DNA of 64,000 nucleotides from Sphingomonas sp. SORGH_AS_0950 (GTDB taxonomy: Bacteria > Pseudomonadota > Alphaproteobacteria > Sphingomonadales > Sphingomonadaceae), in NCBI RefSeq assembly GCF_030818415.1, contig NZ_JAUTAE010000001.1, positions 374,501 to 438,500 of the forward strand, read 5' to 3'. Shown in pieces: positions 18,371 through 29,442 of this stretch. Position numbers and translations under genes: made by a program. The notes under the pieces were generated by a model, which ran no database searches, was not told the origin of the DNA, and saw nothing but the letters and a program-made list of their open reading frames with translations. Numbering within the stretch: the stretch's first letter is position 1; each line of letters opens with the position of its first letter.

Positions 18371-20932
18371 ATGGCAGCGCTTCCCGAAAAGGCCCGTGTC
18401 GTGATCGTCGGCGTCGGCGGTATCGTCGGCGCATCGGTCGTCCATCATCTGGTCGAACGCGGCTGGGACGATATTGTCGGCATCGACAAGTCGGGCGTGC
18501 CGACCGATATCGGCTCGACCGCCCATGCCTCCGACTTCTGCTACGCGACCAGTCACGACTATCTGTCGACCTGGACGACGCTCTACTCGATCGATTTCTT
18601 CGAGAAGATGGGCCATTATTCCCGCATTGGCGGGCTGGAGGTCGCGCGGGTCGGCGACGACCAGCGGATGGACGAGATCCGTCGCAAGGTCGCCTCGGGC
18701 AAGGCGTTCGGGACGCGCGCGGAGCTGGTCGATCCCGCGACGATCAAGGCGAAGTTTCCGCTGATCGAGGAAAGCCTGGTACAAGGCGGACTGTGGGACC
18801 CGGATGCCGGTCTGGTCGTCCCCCGGTCGCAGACCGTGGCGGGCAAGCTGGTCGACCAGGCGGTCGCGGCGGGCAAGCTGACCGTCTTCGCCAACAACCA
18901 GGCGGAGTCGCTGATCATCGAGGATGGGCGGATCAAGGGCGTGGTGACGACGCGCGGGACGATCATGGCCGATTATGTCGTCGTCTGCACCGGCCTGTGG
19001 GGCCGCCTGATCGCCGAGATGGCGGGAGAGGATCTGCCGGTCTTCCCGGTCGACCACCCGCTGACCTTCTTCGGTCCGTACAAGGCGTTCGAGGGCACGG
19101 GGAAGGACATCGGCTATCCGCTGCTGCGCGATCAGGGCAATTCGGCCTATATGCGCGATACCGGCGATCCCCGCACGACCGAGGGCGGGCAGATCGAATG
19201 GGGTTATTATGAGGAGCACGCGCCCCGCCTCGTCCATCCGCGCGACCTGCTGGAGAAGGAGGAGGCGCGCCTCTCGCCGTCGCAGCGCGACCTGAAGATG
19301 GAACAGGTGCTCGAACCGCTGGAACGCGCGATCGAACTGACCCCGATCCTGGGCGAGCTGGGCTATAACGAGGGGCATTCGTTCAACGGCCTGCTCCAGA
19401 CCACTACCGATGGCGGTCCGTCGATCGGGGAGAGCCAGAAGGTGCGCGGGCTGTGGTATGCGGTCGGTATCTGGGTGAAGGACGGCCCGGGCATGGGCAA
19501 GCTGGTCGCCGACTGGATGACCGACGGGCGCACCGCGATCGACCATGCCAGCATCGATTATGCGCGGTTCAACCCGTTCCAGCTGGAGGCGAAGTTCATC
19601 GAGGAACGCTGCCTCGAGACCGCCGCCAAGATCTACAATCCGCCGGTCCACCCGCGCGAGCCCTTTTCGGGCGGTCGCGGCATCCGCCGTTCGCCCTTCT
19701 GGGAGCGTGAGAAGGAACTGGGCGGCTATTTCATGGAACTGGGCGGCTGGGAACGCGCGCATGGCTATGCCGCGAACGAGCATCTGCTGGAAAAATATGC
19801 CGATCAGGTGCCAGTGCGCGAGAATGAGTGGGACAATCGCCATTTCTGGCGCGTGTCCAACGCCGAGCAGCTGGAACTCAGCGCCGATTGCGGCCTGATC
19901 AACCTGTCCCACTTCCACATCACCGACATCGAGGGGCCGGATCACGTCGCGCTGATGGAGTGGCTGTGCGCGGCGAAGGTCGGCGGCGATGCGACGATCG
20001 GGAAGGGGGTCTATACCCATTTCCTGGATGACGAGGGCAATGTCCGCGCCGACTTCACCGTCTTCCGCCTCGCCGACCGCTGCCGCCTGGTGAACGGCGC
20101 CGATGCGGGGCCGCGCGACGTTCATTATATGCGCCGCGTCGCGCAGGATCGTGGGCTGGACGTGACCGTCACCGACGTGACCGAGAAGTACGTCACCATC
20201 GGCATCTGGGGCCCGAACGCCCGCGTCAATCTTCAGAAGGTGGTGGAGGACCCCGACGCGCTGTCGCTGGAGAATTTCCCCTTCGCCGCGATCCGCACCG
20301 TTCGCATCGCGGGCAGGGACGTGATGGCGTTCCGCATCTCCTATGTCGGTGAACAGGGGTGGGAGCTGCACATGGCCTATGAGGACGGACTGGCGGTGTG
20401 GGATGCGCTGCGCTCGACCGGGGTGATCGCGGTCGGCATCGAGACCTATGCCAATTCGCGGCGCATGGAGAAAAGCCTGCGCCTGCAGAATGCCGACCTG
20501 CTGACCCATTATAATCTGCTCGAAGCCGATCTGGCGCGCCCCAAGGCCAAGGAAGCCGATTTCCGCGGCAAGGCGAAGCATCTGGAACACCGCGCGCGCG
20601 CGCATCAGCCCGCCAAGCTGTGCACGCTGGTGATGACCGACAATGTCGATGCGAAGGGGGTGAAGCGCTATCCCGTCGGCATCCTGCCGGTGATCGATCC
20701 CGAGACGGGCGAAGTGCCGGTCGACGAACTGGGGCGGCGGTCCTACACCAGCTCGATCGCCTATGGCCCCTCGATCGGCAAGAATATCGCGCTGGCCTAT
20801 CTGCCCTGGGCACTGTGCCAGGAGGGGCGCAAGCTGGAGGTCGAGTATTTCGGGGAGCGTTACCCGGTGGAGGTCGCCTCGGTCGGCTATCGCCCGCTCT
20901 ACGACCCCGAAAACCGCAAGCCGAAGAGCTGA
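18371..20932 (+). CDS. Dimethylglycine dehydrogenase-like FAD/GcvT protein
   Basis: An 853-residue two-part enzyme. An N-terminal FAD amino-acid oxidase domain starts with VVIVGVGGIVGASVVHHLVE (residues 10-29). Its STAHASDF segment sits where the mitochondrial dimethylglycine and sarcosine dehydrogenases attach FAD to histidine. From about residue 425 a GcvT-like folate domain begins (REPFSGGRGIRRSPFWERE, then INLSHFHITDIEGPDH). The family includes dimethylglycine, sarcosine and other methylamine demethylases. Sarcosine is already served by soxBDAG, and the gene follows etfBA, so dimethylglycine to sarcosine is the best inference. Pseudomonas uses a different pair (DgcAB) for this step. Confidence 0.85.
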   Translation: MAALPEKARVVIVGVGGIVGASVVHHLVERGWDDIVGIDKSGVPTDIGSTAHASDFCYATSHDYLSTWTTLYSIDFFEKMGHYSRIGGLEVARVGDDQRMDEIRRKVASGKAFGTRAELVDPATIKAKFPLIEESLVQGGLWDPDAGLVVPRSQTVAGKLVDQAVAAGKLTVFANNQAESLIIEDGRIKGVVTTRGTIMADYVVVCTGLWGRLIAEMAGEDLPVFPVDHPLTFFGPYKAFEGTGKDIGYPLLRDQGNSAYMRDTGDPRTTEGGQIEWGYYEEHAPRLVHPRDLLEKEEARLSPSQRDLKMEQVLEPLERAIELTPILGELGYNEGHSFNGLLQTTTDGGPSIGESQKVRGLWYAVGIWVKDGPGMGKLVADWMTDGRTAIDHASIDYARFNPFQLEAKFIEERCLETAAKIYNPPVHPREPFSGGRGIRRSPFWEREKELGGYFMELGGWERAHGYAANEHLLEKYADQVPVRENEWDNRHFWRVSNAEQLELSADCGLINLSHFHITDIEGPDHVALMEWLCAAKVGGDATIGKGVYTHFLDDEGNVRADFTVFRLADRCRLVNGADAGPRDVHYMRRVAQDRGLDVTVTDVTEKYVTIGIWGPNARVNLQKVVEDPDALSLENFPFAAIRTVRIAGRDVMAFRISYVGEQGWELHMAYEDGLAVWDALRSTGVIAVGIETYANSRRMEKSLRLQNADLLTHYNLLEADLARPKAKEADFRGKAKHLEHRARAHQPAKLCTLVMTDNVDAKGVKRYPVGILPVIDPETGEVPVDELGRRSYTSSIAYGPSIGKNIALAYLPWALCQEGRKLEVEYFGERYPVEVASVGYRPLYDPENRKPKS

Positions 20933-20959
20933 CGCCAGCGACTATTAGCAAATGCCGGG

Positions 20960-20987
20960 TTGCTCATAAAATCAGCGTTGCGACAAT
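20960..20987 (+). promoter_or_regulatory. Possible sigma-70-like promoter before gbcA
   Basis: TTGCTC (20960-20965) and GACAAT (20982-20987) are separated by 16 bases in the 120-base gap before gbcA. The match to a -35/-10 pair is fair but not strong. A separate promoter is plausible because this gap is larger than the others in the operon. Confidence 0.3.
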
Positions 20988-20989
20988 GA

Positions 20990-23376
<2,387 letters not shown>

Positions 23377-23412
23377 CCGCCCGCTGATCCTGCCCTCCAT
23401 CACGACGCGTTC

Positions 23413-23440
23413 GCCCGCAGGCCTTTCGGGCGCTGCGGGC
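23413..23440. terminator. Hairpin between convergent gbcB and pchP
   Basis: GCCCGCAG (23413-23420) pairs exactly with CTGCGGGC (23433-23440) around a 12-base loop that can form three further pairs. It lies in the short gap between the convergent gbcB and phosphatase genes, the expected place for a bidirectional terminator. A clear T-tract is missing on both sides, so termination efficiency is uncertain. Confidence 0.5.
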
Positions 23441-23450
23441 AAAGCGTTGT

Positions 23451-24488
23451 TCAATCGCCGCGGGCGAGATCGGTCTGGAAGGGGGAGATCCAGTGCTGGT
23501 CGAATGCCCCCGTGCCGCTTTCGCGCCCATGCGACCCGTCGGCCATGAAATGGCGCCGCGCGAGCAGGGCGGTGTTGGGCGTCGCACGACGTTCCACCCA
23601 GATCCGCAATCCGTCGGCATAGAATAGCATCGGCCAGTCGCTGGCGCTGTCCCCGGCGGCGAGCAGCGGATGGCGCACCGGGTCGATATAGGTCCGGATG
23701 GCCGCGACCTTGCCCTCATGCCAGGTGAGCGGCGCCCAAAGTGTCGGGGTCAGGACCATGTCGGCGTGATGCTCGGCGGAATAGACGCCGTCGAGGAAAT
23801 GCCCCTTGGCGATCTGTTGCCGGGCGGTCGTCACCGCCCCGGTTTCCGGATCGCGCAGCAGCATGGTGACGCCGATCACCCGGTCCGGCGGCACGTCTAG
23901 CCCATAGCGCGGATCGGAGACGACCATCCGCACCAGCTCCTCGAGCGAGGCGGTGACGACATAGATCCGCACGCCCCGCGCGCGCAGGGCGGCGAGCAAC
24001 TGGCGCTGCCCCGGCATGATGCGGGGCGGCATGACCGTGCCCGCAACCTCGCGATCGCCCACCCGGTAGCGGACCGGGATCGGTCGCCCGTCGGCGATCA
24101 TCGCGTCGACCTGCTGCTTCAACAGCTTCAGCGACAGGCCCGAGAAAGCCTGGGCGATCCAAGGATAGCATAGATTGTCATCGACCTCGCATAGCCGATG
24201 ATAATAGCCATACAGGCTTTCCCCCGGCAGCATCGGCACCGGCTTCAGCATGGGATCGAGACGGTCCGCCTGCAGGAACCCATGGTTTTCCAGCCATGGC
24301 AGCAGCGATTCCTCGAGGTCGCTGACCCACAGCGTATTGTCGGCGTCGAAGGTCGCATAGTCGCCGGGCTGGGCGTGCGACAGCGTCGTATCGATCGCGG
24401 CCCGCTCGGCCGGTGTCCAGTTGGCGAGCGGATCGGGGGCGGCACCGACCAGGGCGACGGATGCCAGTGCCATGACGAGCCGCTTCAT
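23451..24488 (-). CDS. pchP: Phosphorylcholine phosphatase-like HAD hydrolase, exported
   Basis: A 345-residue HAD-superfamily phosphatase with an N-terminal hydrophobic signal segment (about residues 1-17, ending in VALVGAA). HAD motif I is DADNT at residues 48-52, motif II is in VVTAS, and motif III is in AAGDSASDW. This motif set and the length fit bacterial phosphorylcholine phosphatase (PchP), which hydrolyses phosphocholine in the periplasm. The start ATG overlaps the stop of the upstream phospholipase C by ATGA, so the lipase that releases phosphocholine and the phosphatase that frees choline are translated together. Specificity is inferred from motifs plus this coupling. Confidence 0.85.
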   Translation of the reverse strand: MKRLVMALASVALVGAAPDPLANWTPAERAAIDTTLSHAQPGDYATFDADNTLWVSDLEESLLPWLENHGFLQADRLDPMLKPVPMLPGESLYGYYHRLCEVDDNLCYPWIAQAFSGLSLKLLKQQVDAMIADGRPIPVRYRVGDREVAGTVMPPRIMPGQRQLLAALRARGVRIYVVTASLEELVRMVVSDPRYGLDVPPDRVIGVTMLLRDPETGAVTTARQQIAKGHFLDGVYSAEHHADMVLTPTLWAPLTWHEGKVAAIRTYIDPVRHPLLAAGDSASDWPMLFYADGLRIWVERRATPNTALLARRHFMADGSHGRESGTGAFDQHWISPFQTDLARGD

Positions 24489-26545
24489 GCCGACGCTCCC
24501 GTCCGGATCGCGGGATCGCTGCGGCTGGGACGCCCCGTCTCGACATGACCGGCGAAGCGGCGGGTCCATGCCGTGCCCGCTATCGCGACCGTCAGGTCGT
24601 ACCAATGGTCGTTCCCCGCCACGTCATAGCCGATGGTGCGGGTCGCGCCGGGCGCCATCCGCCATGTCTGTTCGGGATGGCCGGTACCGGCAGGGGGTGT
24701 CACCGCGACCCGGATGGGCGCGGTGCCGTGATGCGTGATCGTCAGCATGATCCTGTCACCTCTCTCAGCCAGGGACGCGTGCAGTCCCGGCGGTCCGTCC
24801 ATCGTCCCGGAAAGCCCGCGCAGGAAACCATTTGGCCCATGGATTTCCAGTCGATAGCCGCCGTGCGCGGGAAGGCCGTGCGGCGTATCCGACATGCTGG
24901 TGCCGGGCAGGACAGTGTAGTGCCATGGCCCCGCCATTCCCATCACGTCGTACACTGCGAAGACGGCGGCGGCTGTCCCGGTATTGGCGAAGCGCAACGC
25001 CAGGCCCGGCGCTGCCGCTTCGTCGACCGCCAGCCGATAGGGCAATGGCCGCGCCGGACGGCCTCCCGGCTCCTGCACGGGCGGATCGCCGACGGTGCCA
25101 GGCACGGGATCGGGCAGGCGGGCCTGACGGGAGAGTCGGACCACGGCATCGCGCGTCGATGGCAAGGCGTGCAGCGCCGACGCATCGGGGTCCTCGAAGT
25201 CGAACATGCTCGTCAGGTCGCCCGTGACCGCACGCCGCCACGGGCTGATATTGGGTTCCATGACGCCGAACCGCCGTTCCAGGAAACGCAGGACGGACGT
25301 GTGGTCGAAGACCTGGCTGTTCACCCATCCGCCCCGCGTCCATGGCGATACCACGATCAGGGGGACGCGGACGCCCAGTCCGACCGGCTGCCCGCGATAG
25401 CTCTCTCCCGCCACATCGATCCCCGACCGCCCGGCCGCCGGGGTCAGCGCCGGGAGCGGCCCCGGCATATGATCGAAAAAGCCGTCATTCTCGTCATAGG
25501 TGATGATCAGGGCGGTCCTCGCCCAGACCGCCGGGTTCGCGGTCAGCGCGTCGATCACCCGCGACACCAGCGATTCACCAAGTGCCGGTGGGGCCTCGGG
25601 ATGCTCCGAATAACGCTGGGGAGCGACGATCCAGGACACCTGCGGCAGGGTCCCGGCGGCTACATCGGCGGCAAAGGCGTCGACCAGATGCTGGGCCGTG
25701 GTCTCCGCCGCGTTCGCCGCCGTTGAGCCCGGCACGATCGCCCGGCCGCGCCGATACAGTTCATCCTGCGGAGAAAGGCCCCGAAACGCCGCAAAATAGG
25801 CGAGGCTGTTGTCGCCGTAATTGTCATGTTCCTGGTACAGCTTCCAGCGGATGCCCGCCCGCTGCAACCGCTCGGCATAGGTGGTCCAGCGCGCGCCGGG
25901 AAAGTCGGGGCGGTCGCGGGCGGCGTCGCCGGTCCAGTTGCCGTCATCGGCATTGTCGACCGCCTGCGGACCGGAATCGCCGACGGTCAGGCCGCTGGTT
26001 CCCGTGAACAGATACATGCGGTTTGGGTTCGTCGGACCGTGAAGCGAGGCGTAATAGGCATCGCCGATCGTGAACGCATCGGCCAGCGCATAGTAAAAGG
26101 GTATGTCGGCGCGACGGAAATAGCCCATCGTCATGGGCGTCTTGTGCCGCACCCAGCAGTCATAGGCGGCCCATTCGGCGCTGTCCGACTTCCAGCTGTG
26201 ATCCAGGCTCTTCAGCAGCTGGCCCCGCGTACGCGACGTGTCGAGGTGAAAGGGCGGGACGATCCCATGACCGTCGGCGCCCGGCTGGTGAAAGACGCTG
26301 CGCCCCGACCGCAGCGTCAGCGGCCTCGGATCGCCGAACCCTCGCACGCCCGACAGGGCGCCGAAATAATGATCGAAGGACCGGTTCTCCTGCATCAGGA
26401 TCACGACATGGTCGATATCGGCGATCGTCCCGCTTCGGCGATCGGCGGGCAGCGCGAGGGCCCGCGCGATGGACGGTGGCATCGCGCAAGCTGTGGCAGC
26501 GCCCGCCATCGAGGACAGGAAATGACGGCGACTGTGCTGATCCAT
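24485..26545 (-). CDS. Phosphocholine-specific phospholipase C
   Basis: A 686-residue secreted enzyme of the PlcH/PlcN family, which hydrolyses phosphatidylcholine and sphingomyelin to phosphocholine and a lipid. A twin-arginine signal (SRRHFLSSMAGAA, residues 5-17) starts the protein. The phosphoesterase domain follows with HVVILMQENRSFDHYFG and YDENDGFFDH. Two beta-rich C-terminal repeats, normally DUF756, end it (for example DEAAAPGLALRFANTGTAA). GGAGG lies 5 bases before ATG 26545. It is the promoter-proximal gene of the plc-pchP pair and diverges from a TonB receptor. The choline head-group specificity follows from the family and the surrounding pathway. Confidence 0.92.
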   Translation of the reverse strand: MDQHSRRHFLSSMAGAATACAMPPSIARALALPADRRSGTIADIDHVVILMQENRSFDHYFGALSGVRGFGDPRPLTLRSGRSVFHQPGADGHGIVPPFHLDTSRTRGQLLKSLDHSWKSDSAEWAAYDCWVRHKTPMTMGYFRRADIPFYYALADAFTIGDAYYASLHGPTNPNRMYLFTGTSGLTVGDSGPQAVDNADDGNWTGDAARDRPDFPGARWTTYAERLQRAGIRWKLYQEHDNYGDNSLAYFAAFRGLSPQDELYRRGRAIVPGSTAANAAETTAQHLVDAFAADVAAGTLPQVSWIVAPQRYSEHPEAPPALGESLVSRVIDALTANPAVWARTALIITYDENDGFFDHMPGPLPALTPAAGRSGIDVAGESYRGQPVGLGVRVPLIVVSPWTRGGWVNSQVFDHTSVLRFLERRFGVMEPNISPWRRAVTGDLTSMFDFEDPDASALHALPSTRDAVVRLSRQARLPDPVPGTVGDPPVQEPGGRPARPLPYRLAVDEAAAPGLALRFANTGTAAAVFAVYDVMGMAGPWHYTVLPGTSMSDTPHGLPAHGGYRLEIHGPNGFLRGLSGTMDGPPGLHASLAERGDRIMLTITHHGTAPIRVAVTPPAGTGHPEQTWRMAPGATRTIGYDVAGNDHWYDLTVAIAGTAWTRRFAGHVETGRPSRSDPAIRTGASA

Positions 26546-26731
26546 GTCGGCCTCCAAGCGCAGCCGGGCCTGTCGGTCCAACTCGCGATCGCTGCATTGA
26601 ATAAACAATCAAGGAATGCTGGACAAGATCATTCTGGCCCTGTGCAATGTCCTGCTCCCCGGCATCGCACCTTGCCCGGCCCTAAGGGCATAGCGGCCAT
26701 AACGTTCGCTAATATGCCCCATGGAAGATGC

Positions 26732-26745
26732 TGATCGGTCGTTCA
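26732..26745. promoter_or_regulatory. Candidate BetI-like operator between plc and TonB receptor
   Basis: TGATCGGTCGTTCA has the symmetric form TGA-n-CG-nn-CG-n-TCA. It contains the half-site CGTTCAA, which I recall from the E. coli BetI operator. The same nine bases, CGTTCAACG, occur again at 31164-31172 upstream of the BetI-BetB fusion. The element lies in the 291-base divergent region shared by the phospholipase C and TonB receptor genes. Apart from this element and AT-rich stretches I see nothing else notable in that region. Confidence 0.4.
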
Positions 26746-26836
26746 ACGTTTGTGAAACCATCTTGCAAAAATTTGTGCGGATGCGAACAATTGAATGCCG
26801 AATCGGGCCGTCGCGGAACATTTTGGGGGGTGTGGG

Positions 26837-29251
26837 ATGACTAAGATCGTTGCCTATCTGCTTGCGGGAACGGGCATGCTCACAATGGCCGTTGCGGCCC
26901 AGGCACAGGATGTCGCCAAGGCGCCGAAGCCGGTCACCGGTGCGCAGGGTAATTCGGGCGATGCCGAGGCCGCCCATGGCGACATCGTCGTGCTGGGCTT
27001 TGGCCAGGCGCGCCAGGTGCAGACGGTCGCGGCCATCGATATGGAGCGCCTCACCCCCGGCACGTCGCCGCTCAAGGCGATCGCCAAGCTGCCGGGCGTC
27101 AATTTCCAATCGGCCGATGCGTTCGGTGCCTATGAATGGTCGACGCGGATCAGCTTGCGCGGGTTCAACCAGAACCAGCTCGGCTTCACGCTCGACGGGG
27201 TGCCGCTCGGCGACATGAGCTATGGCAATGTCAACGGCCTGCACATCAGCCGTGCGATCATTTCCGACAACCTCGCCAGCACGACCGTCGCGCAAGGGGC
27301 GGGTGCGCTCGGGACGGCGTCGACCAGCAACCTGGGCGGCACGCTGCAATTCGTCAGCCGCAAGCCGTCCGACGCATTCGACATCGTCGGGTCGGGCACC
27401 TATGGCAGCAACAATACGTGGCGCGGCTTCGCGCGGCTCGACACCGGCGATCTGGGCGGCGGGGTCAAGGGCTATCTCAGCTACGCCTATCTCACCACCG
27501 ACAAGTGGAAGGGGTTCGGCCGCCAGCGCCAGCAGCAGGTCAATGCCAAGCTGATGAAGGACATGGGCGCGCGCGGCAGCATCACGGCCTTTGTCGATTA
27601 TTCCGACCGGCGCGAGAATGATTATCAGGACCTGAGCTATGACATCATCCGGCGCCGGGGCCTGAACAACGACAATATTACCGACAATTATTCGCTCGCG
27701 CTGCAGATTGCGCGCGTCTACCAGAACCAGACCGCGCTCGCGAGCTATCAGAAGGCGAATAACGGCTCGTCGGCAGGCTTCGTCGCGCCCTGGACGGGTG
27801 CGGGCCTCACCTATCCCAGCGGGTTCGGGACACCCGACGACGCCTATTATAACGCGGCCGGTCTGCGCCGCGACGTGCTGGGGGGTGTGACCTTCGACGG
27901 CAAGCTGACCGATGAACTGTCGATCGTCTCGACCAGCTATTATCATTACAACAAGGGGCAGGGATCGTGGATCACCCCCTATTCGGCGACGCCCGCCGGT
28001 GCACTGGGGCCGGATGGAACGCCCTTGGCCGCGTCCTCGACATCGACCACGGGGCTCGCCTCGCCGCTGGGCTTTCGGGTCACCGAATATAGCATCAGCC
28101 GCGGGGGCAATCTGAGCAACCTGTTCTACGAGACCGGGGCGAACCGCTTCGAGGTCGGCGCCTGGTATGAGAGCAACAGCTTCACACAGGCGCGCCGCTT
28201 CTACGGCATGAACGACGGGACCAGCCCGAACCGCAACGCGCTCGAATTCCAGTCGAACCCGTATCGGACGCAGTGGTACGGCAAATACGACACCGAGACC
28301 CTGCAATATCATGTCGCCGACACGCTGACCCTCGGCAATCTGACGCTGAACGGCGGATGGAAGGGGATGCGCGTCAAGAACCAGGCGAACCTGCTGGTCG
28401 GCAGCCTGGTGAACGGCCGGATCAAGGCCGAGGACTGGTTCCTGCCGCAGGTCGGTGCGGTCTATCATGTGAGCGAGGCAGCCGAACTCTTCGCGAGCTA
28501 CACCGAGAATATGCGCGCCTTCGTCTCCTCGGCGACGACCGGCCCGTTCGCGACGACCCAGGCGGGCTTCAACGGCATCCGTTCGACCCTGAAGCCCGAG
28601 ACGTCGAAGACGATCGAGGGCGGCGGGCGACTGCGCAGCGGCGGGCTGCAATTGTCGGCGGTGGGCTATTTCATCGACTTCTCGAACCGGCTGCTCAGCT
28701 TCGCCAACGGGTCGGGCATCCAGGGCAATCCGCCCACGCTGAACAATGCGGGCAGTGTGCACAGCTATGGCGCGGAAGTGTCCGCCTTCTATCGCATCGT
28801 CCGGCCGCTCAGCCTGTTCGCCAGCTATTCCTATAACCACGCCACCTATCAGGACGATGTGAAGAACGCCGCCGGTGCCGTGCTGACCGCGACCGCCGGG
28901 AAGACGGTGGTCGATACGCCGGAGCATATGGTCAAGGGCGAGGTCGTCTATGACGACGGCCATGTCTTTGCCCGTGCCGGTGCGGACTATCTGTCGAAAC
29001 GCTATTTCACCTATCTGAACGACCAGTCGGTGCCGGGTCGCGTGCTGGTCGATGCCAGCATCGGCTATCGCTTCGGCGAGGATGCGGGAGCGCTCCACGG
29101 CGTCGCGATCGAGGGCAGCGTGACCAACCTGACCGACAAGCGCTACATCTCGACCGTCGGGACCAATGGCTTCACCGCCAGCGGCGACAACCAGACCCTG
29201 CTCGCTGGCGCACCCCGCCAGTGGTTCGTCACGCTTCGGCGCGGCTTCTGA
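26837..29251 (+). CDS. TonB-dependent outer membrane receptor
   Basis: An 804-residue TonB-dependent transporter. Residues 1-25 form a signal peptide (TKIVAYLLAGTGMLTMAVAA, cleaved near AQAQD). The plug domain includes ISLRGFNQNQLGFTLDGVPL and NLGGTLQFVSRKPS. A long beta-barrel follows and ends in the outer-membrane signature WFVTLRRGF with terminal Phe. The ligand is not evident from sequence. Divergence from the phospholipase C gene and the following choline genes suggests uptake of choline-containing lipid products or phosphocholine, but a cobalamin or siderophore ligand cannot be excluded. ATG 26837 is chosen because it starts the signal peptide. Confidence 0.93.
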   Translation: MTKIVAYLLAGTGMLTMAVAAQAQDVAKAPKPVTGAQGNSGDAEAAHGDIVVLGFGQARQVQTVAAIDMERLTPGTSPLKAIAKLPGVNFQSADAFGAYEWSTRISLRGFNQNQLGFTLDGVPLGDMSYGNVNGLHISRAIISDNLASTTVAQGAGALGTASTSNLGGTLQFVSRKPSDAFDIVGSGTYGSNNTWRGFARLDTGDLGGGVKGYLSYAYLTTDKWKGFGRQRQQQVNAKLMKDMGARGSITAFVDYSDRRENDYQDLSYDIIRRRGLNNDNITDNYSLALQIARVYQNQTALASYQKANNGSSAGFVAPWTGAGLTYPSGFGTPDDAYYNAAGLRRDVLGGVTFDGKLTDELSIVSTSYYHYNKGQGSWITPYSATPAGALGPDGTPLAASSTSTTGLASPLGFRVTEYSISRGGNLSNLFYETGANRFEVGAWYESNSFTQARRFYGMNDGTSPNRNALEFQSNPYRTQWYGKYDTETLQYHVADTLTLGNLTLNGGWKGMRVKNQANLLVGSLVNGRIKAEDWFLPQVGAVYHVSEAAELFASYTENMRAFVSSATTGPFATTQAGFNGIRSTLKPETSKTIEGGGRLRSGGLQLSAVGYFIDFSNRLLSFANGSGIQGNPPTLNNAGSVHSYGAEVSAFYRIVRPLSLFASYSYNHATYQDDVKNAAGAVLTATAGKTVVDTPEHMVKGEVVYDDGHVFARAGADYLSKRYFTYLNDQSVPGRVLVDASIGYRFGEDAGALHGVAIEGSVTNLTDKRYISTVGTNGFTASGDNQTLLAGAPRQWFVTLRRGF

Positions 29252-29442
29252 TGCAGATCGCGGCGATATCCGGTCGCCGCGACCCATTCCCGCCTGCGCT
29301 CGATGGACCCTGTGCCGCCGCCACATGGCGGGCGACGGCGCGTGCGTGGGGCCTGTCGGGGGCTGCGGGGCGATGGCGGGGCGGCGGCTGATCCGCCCCG
29401 GCGAGACGACGATCGACCCGTTGACGAACGAGGGGGGGCGAA

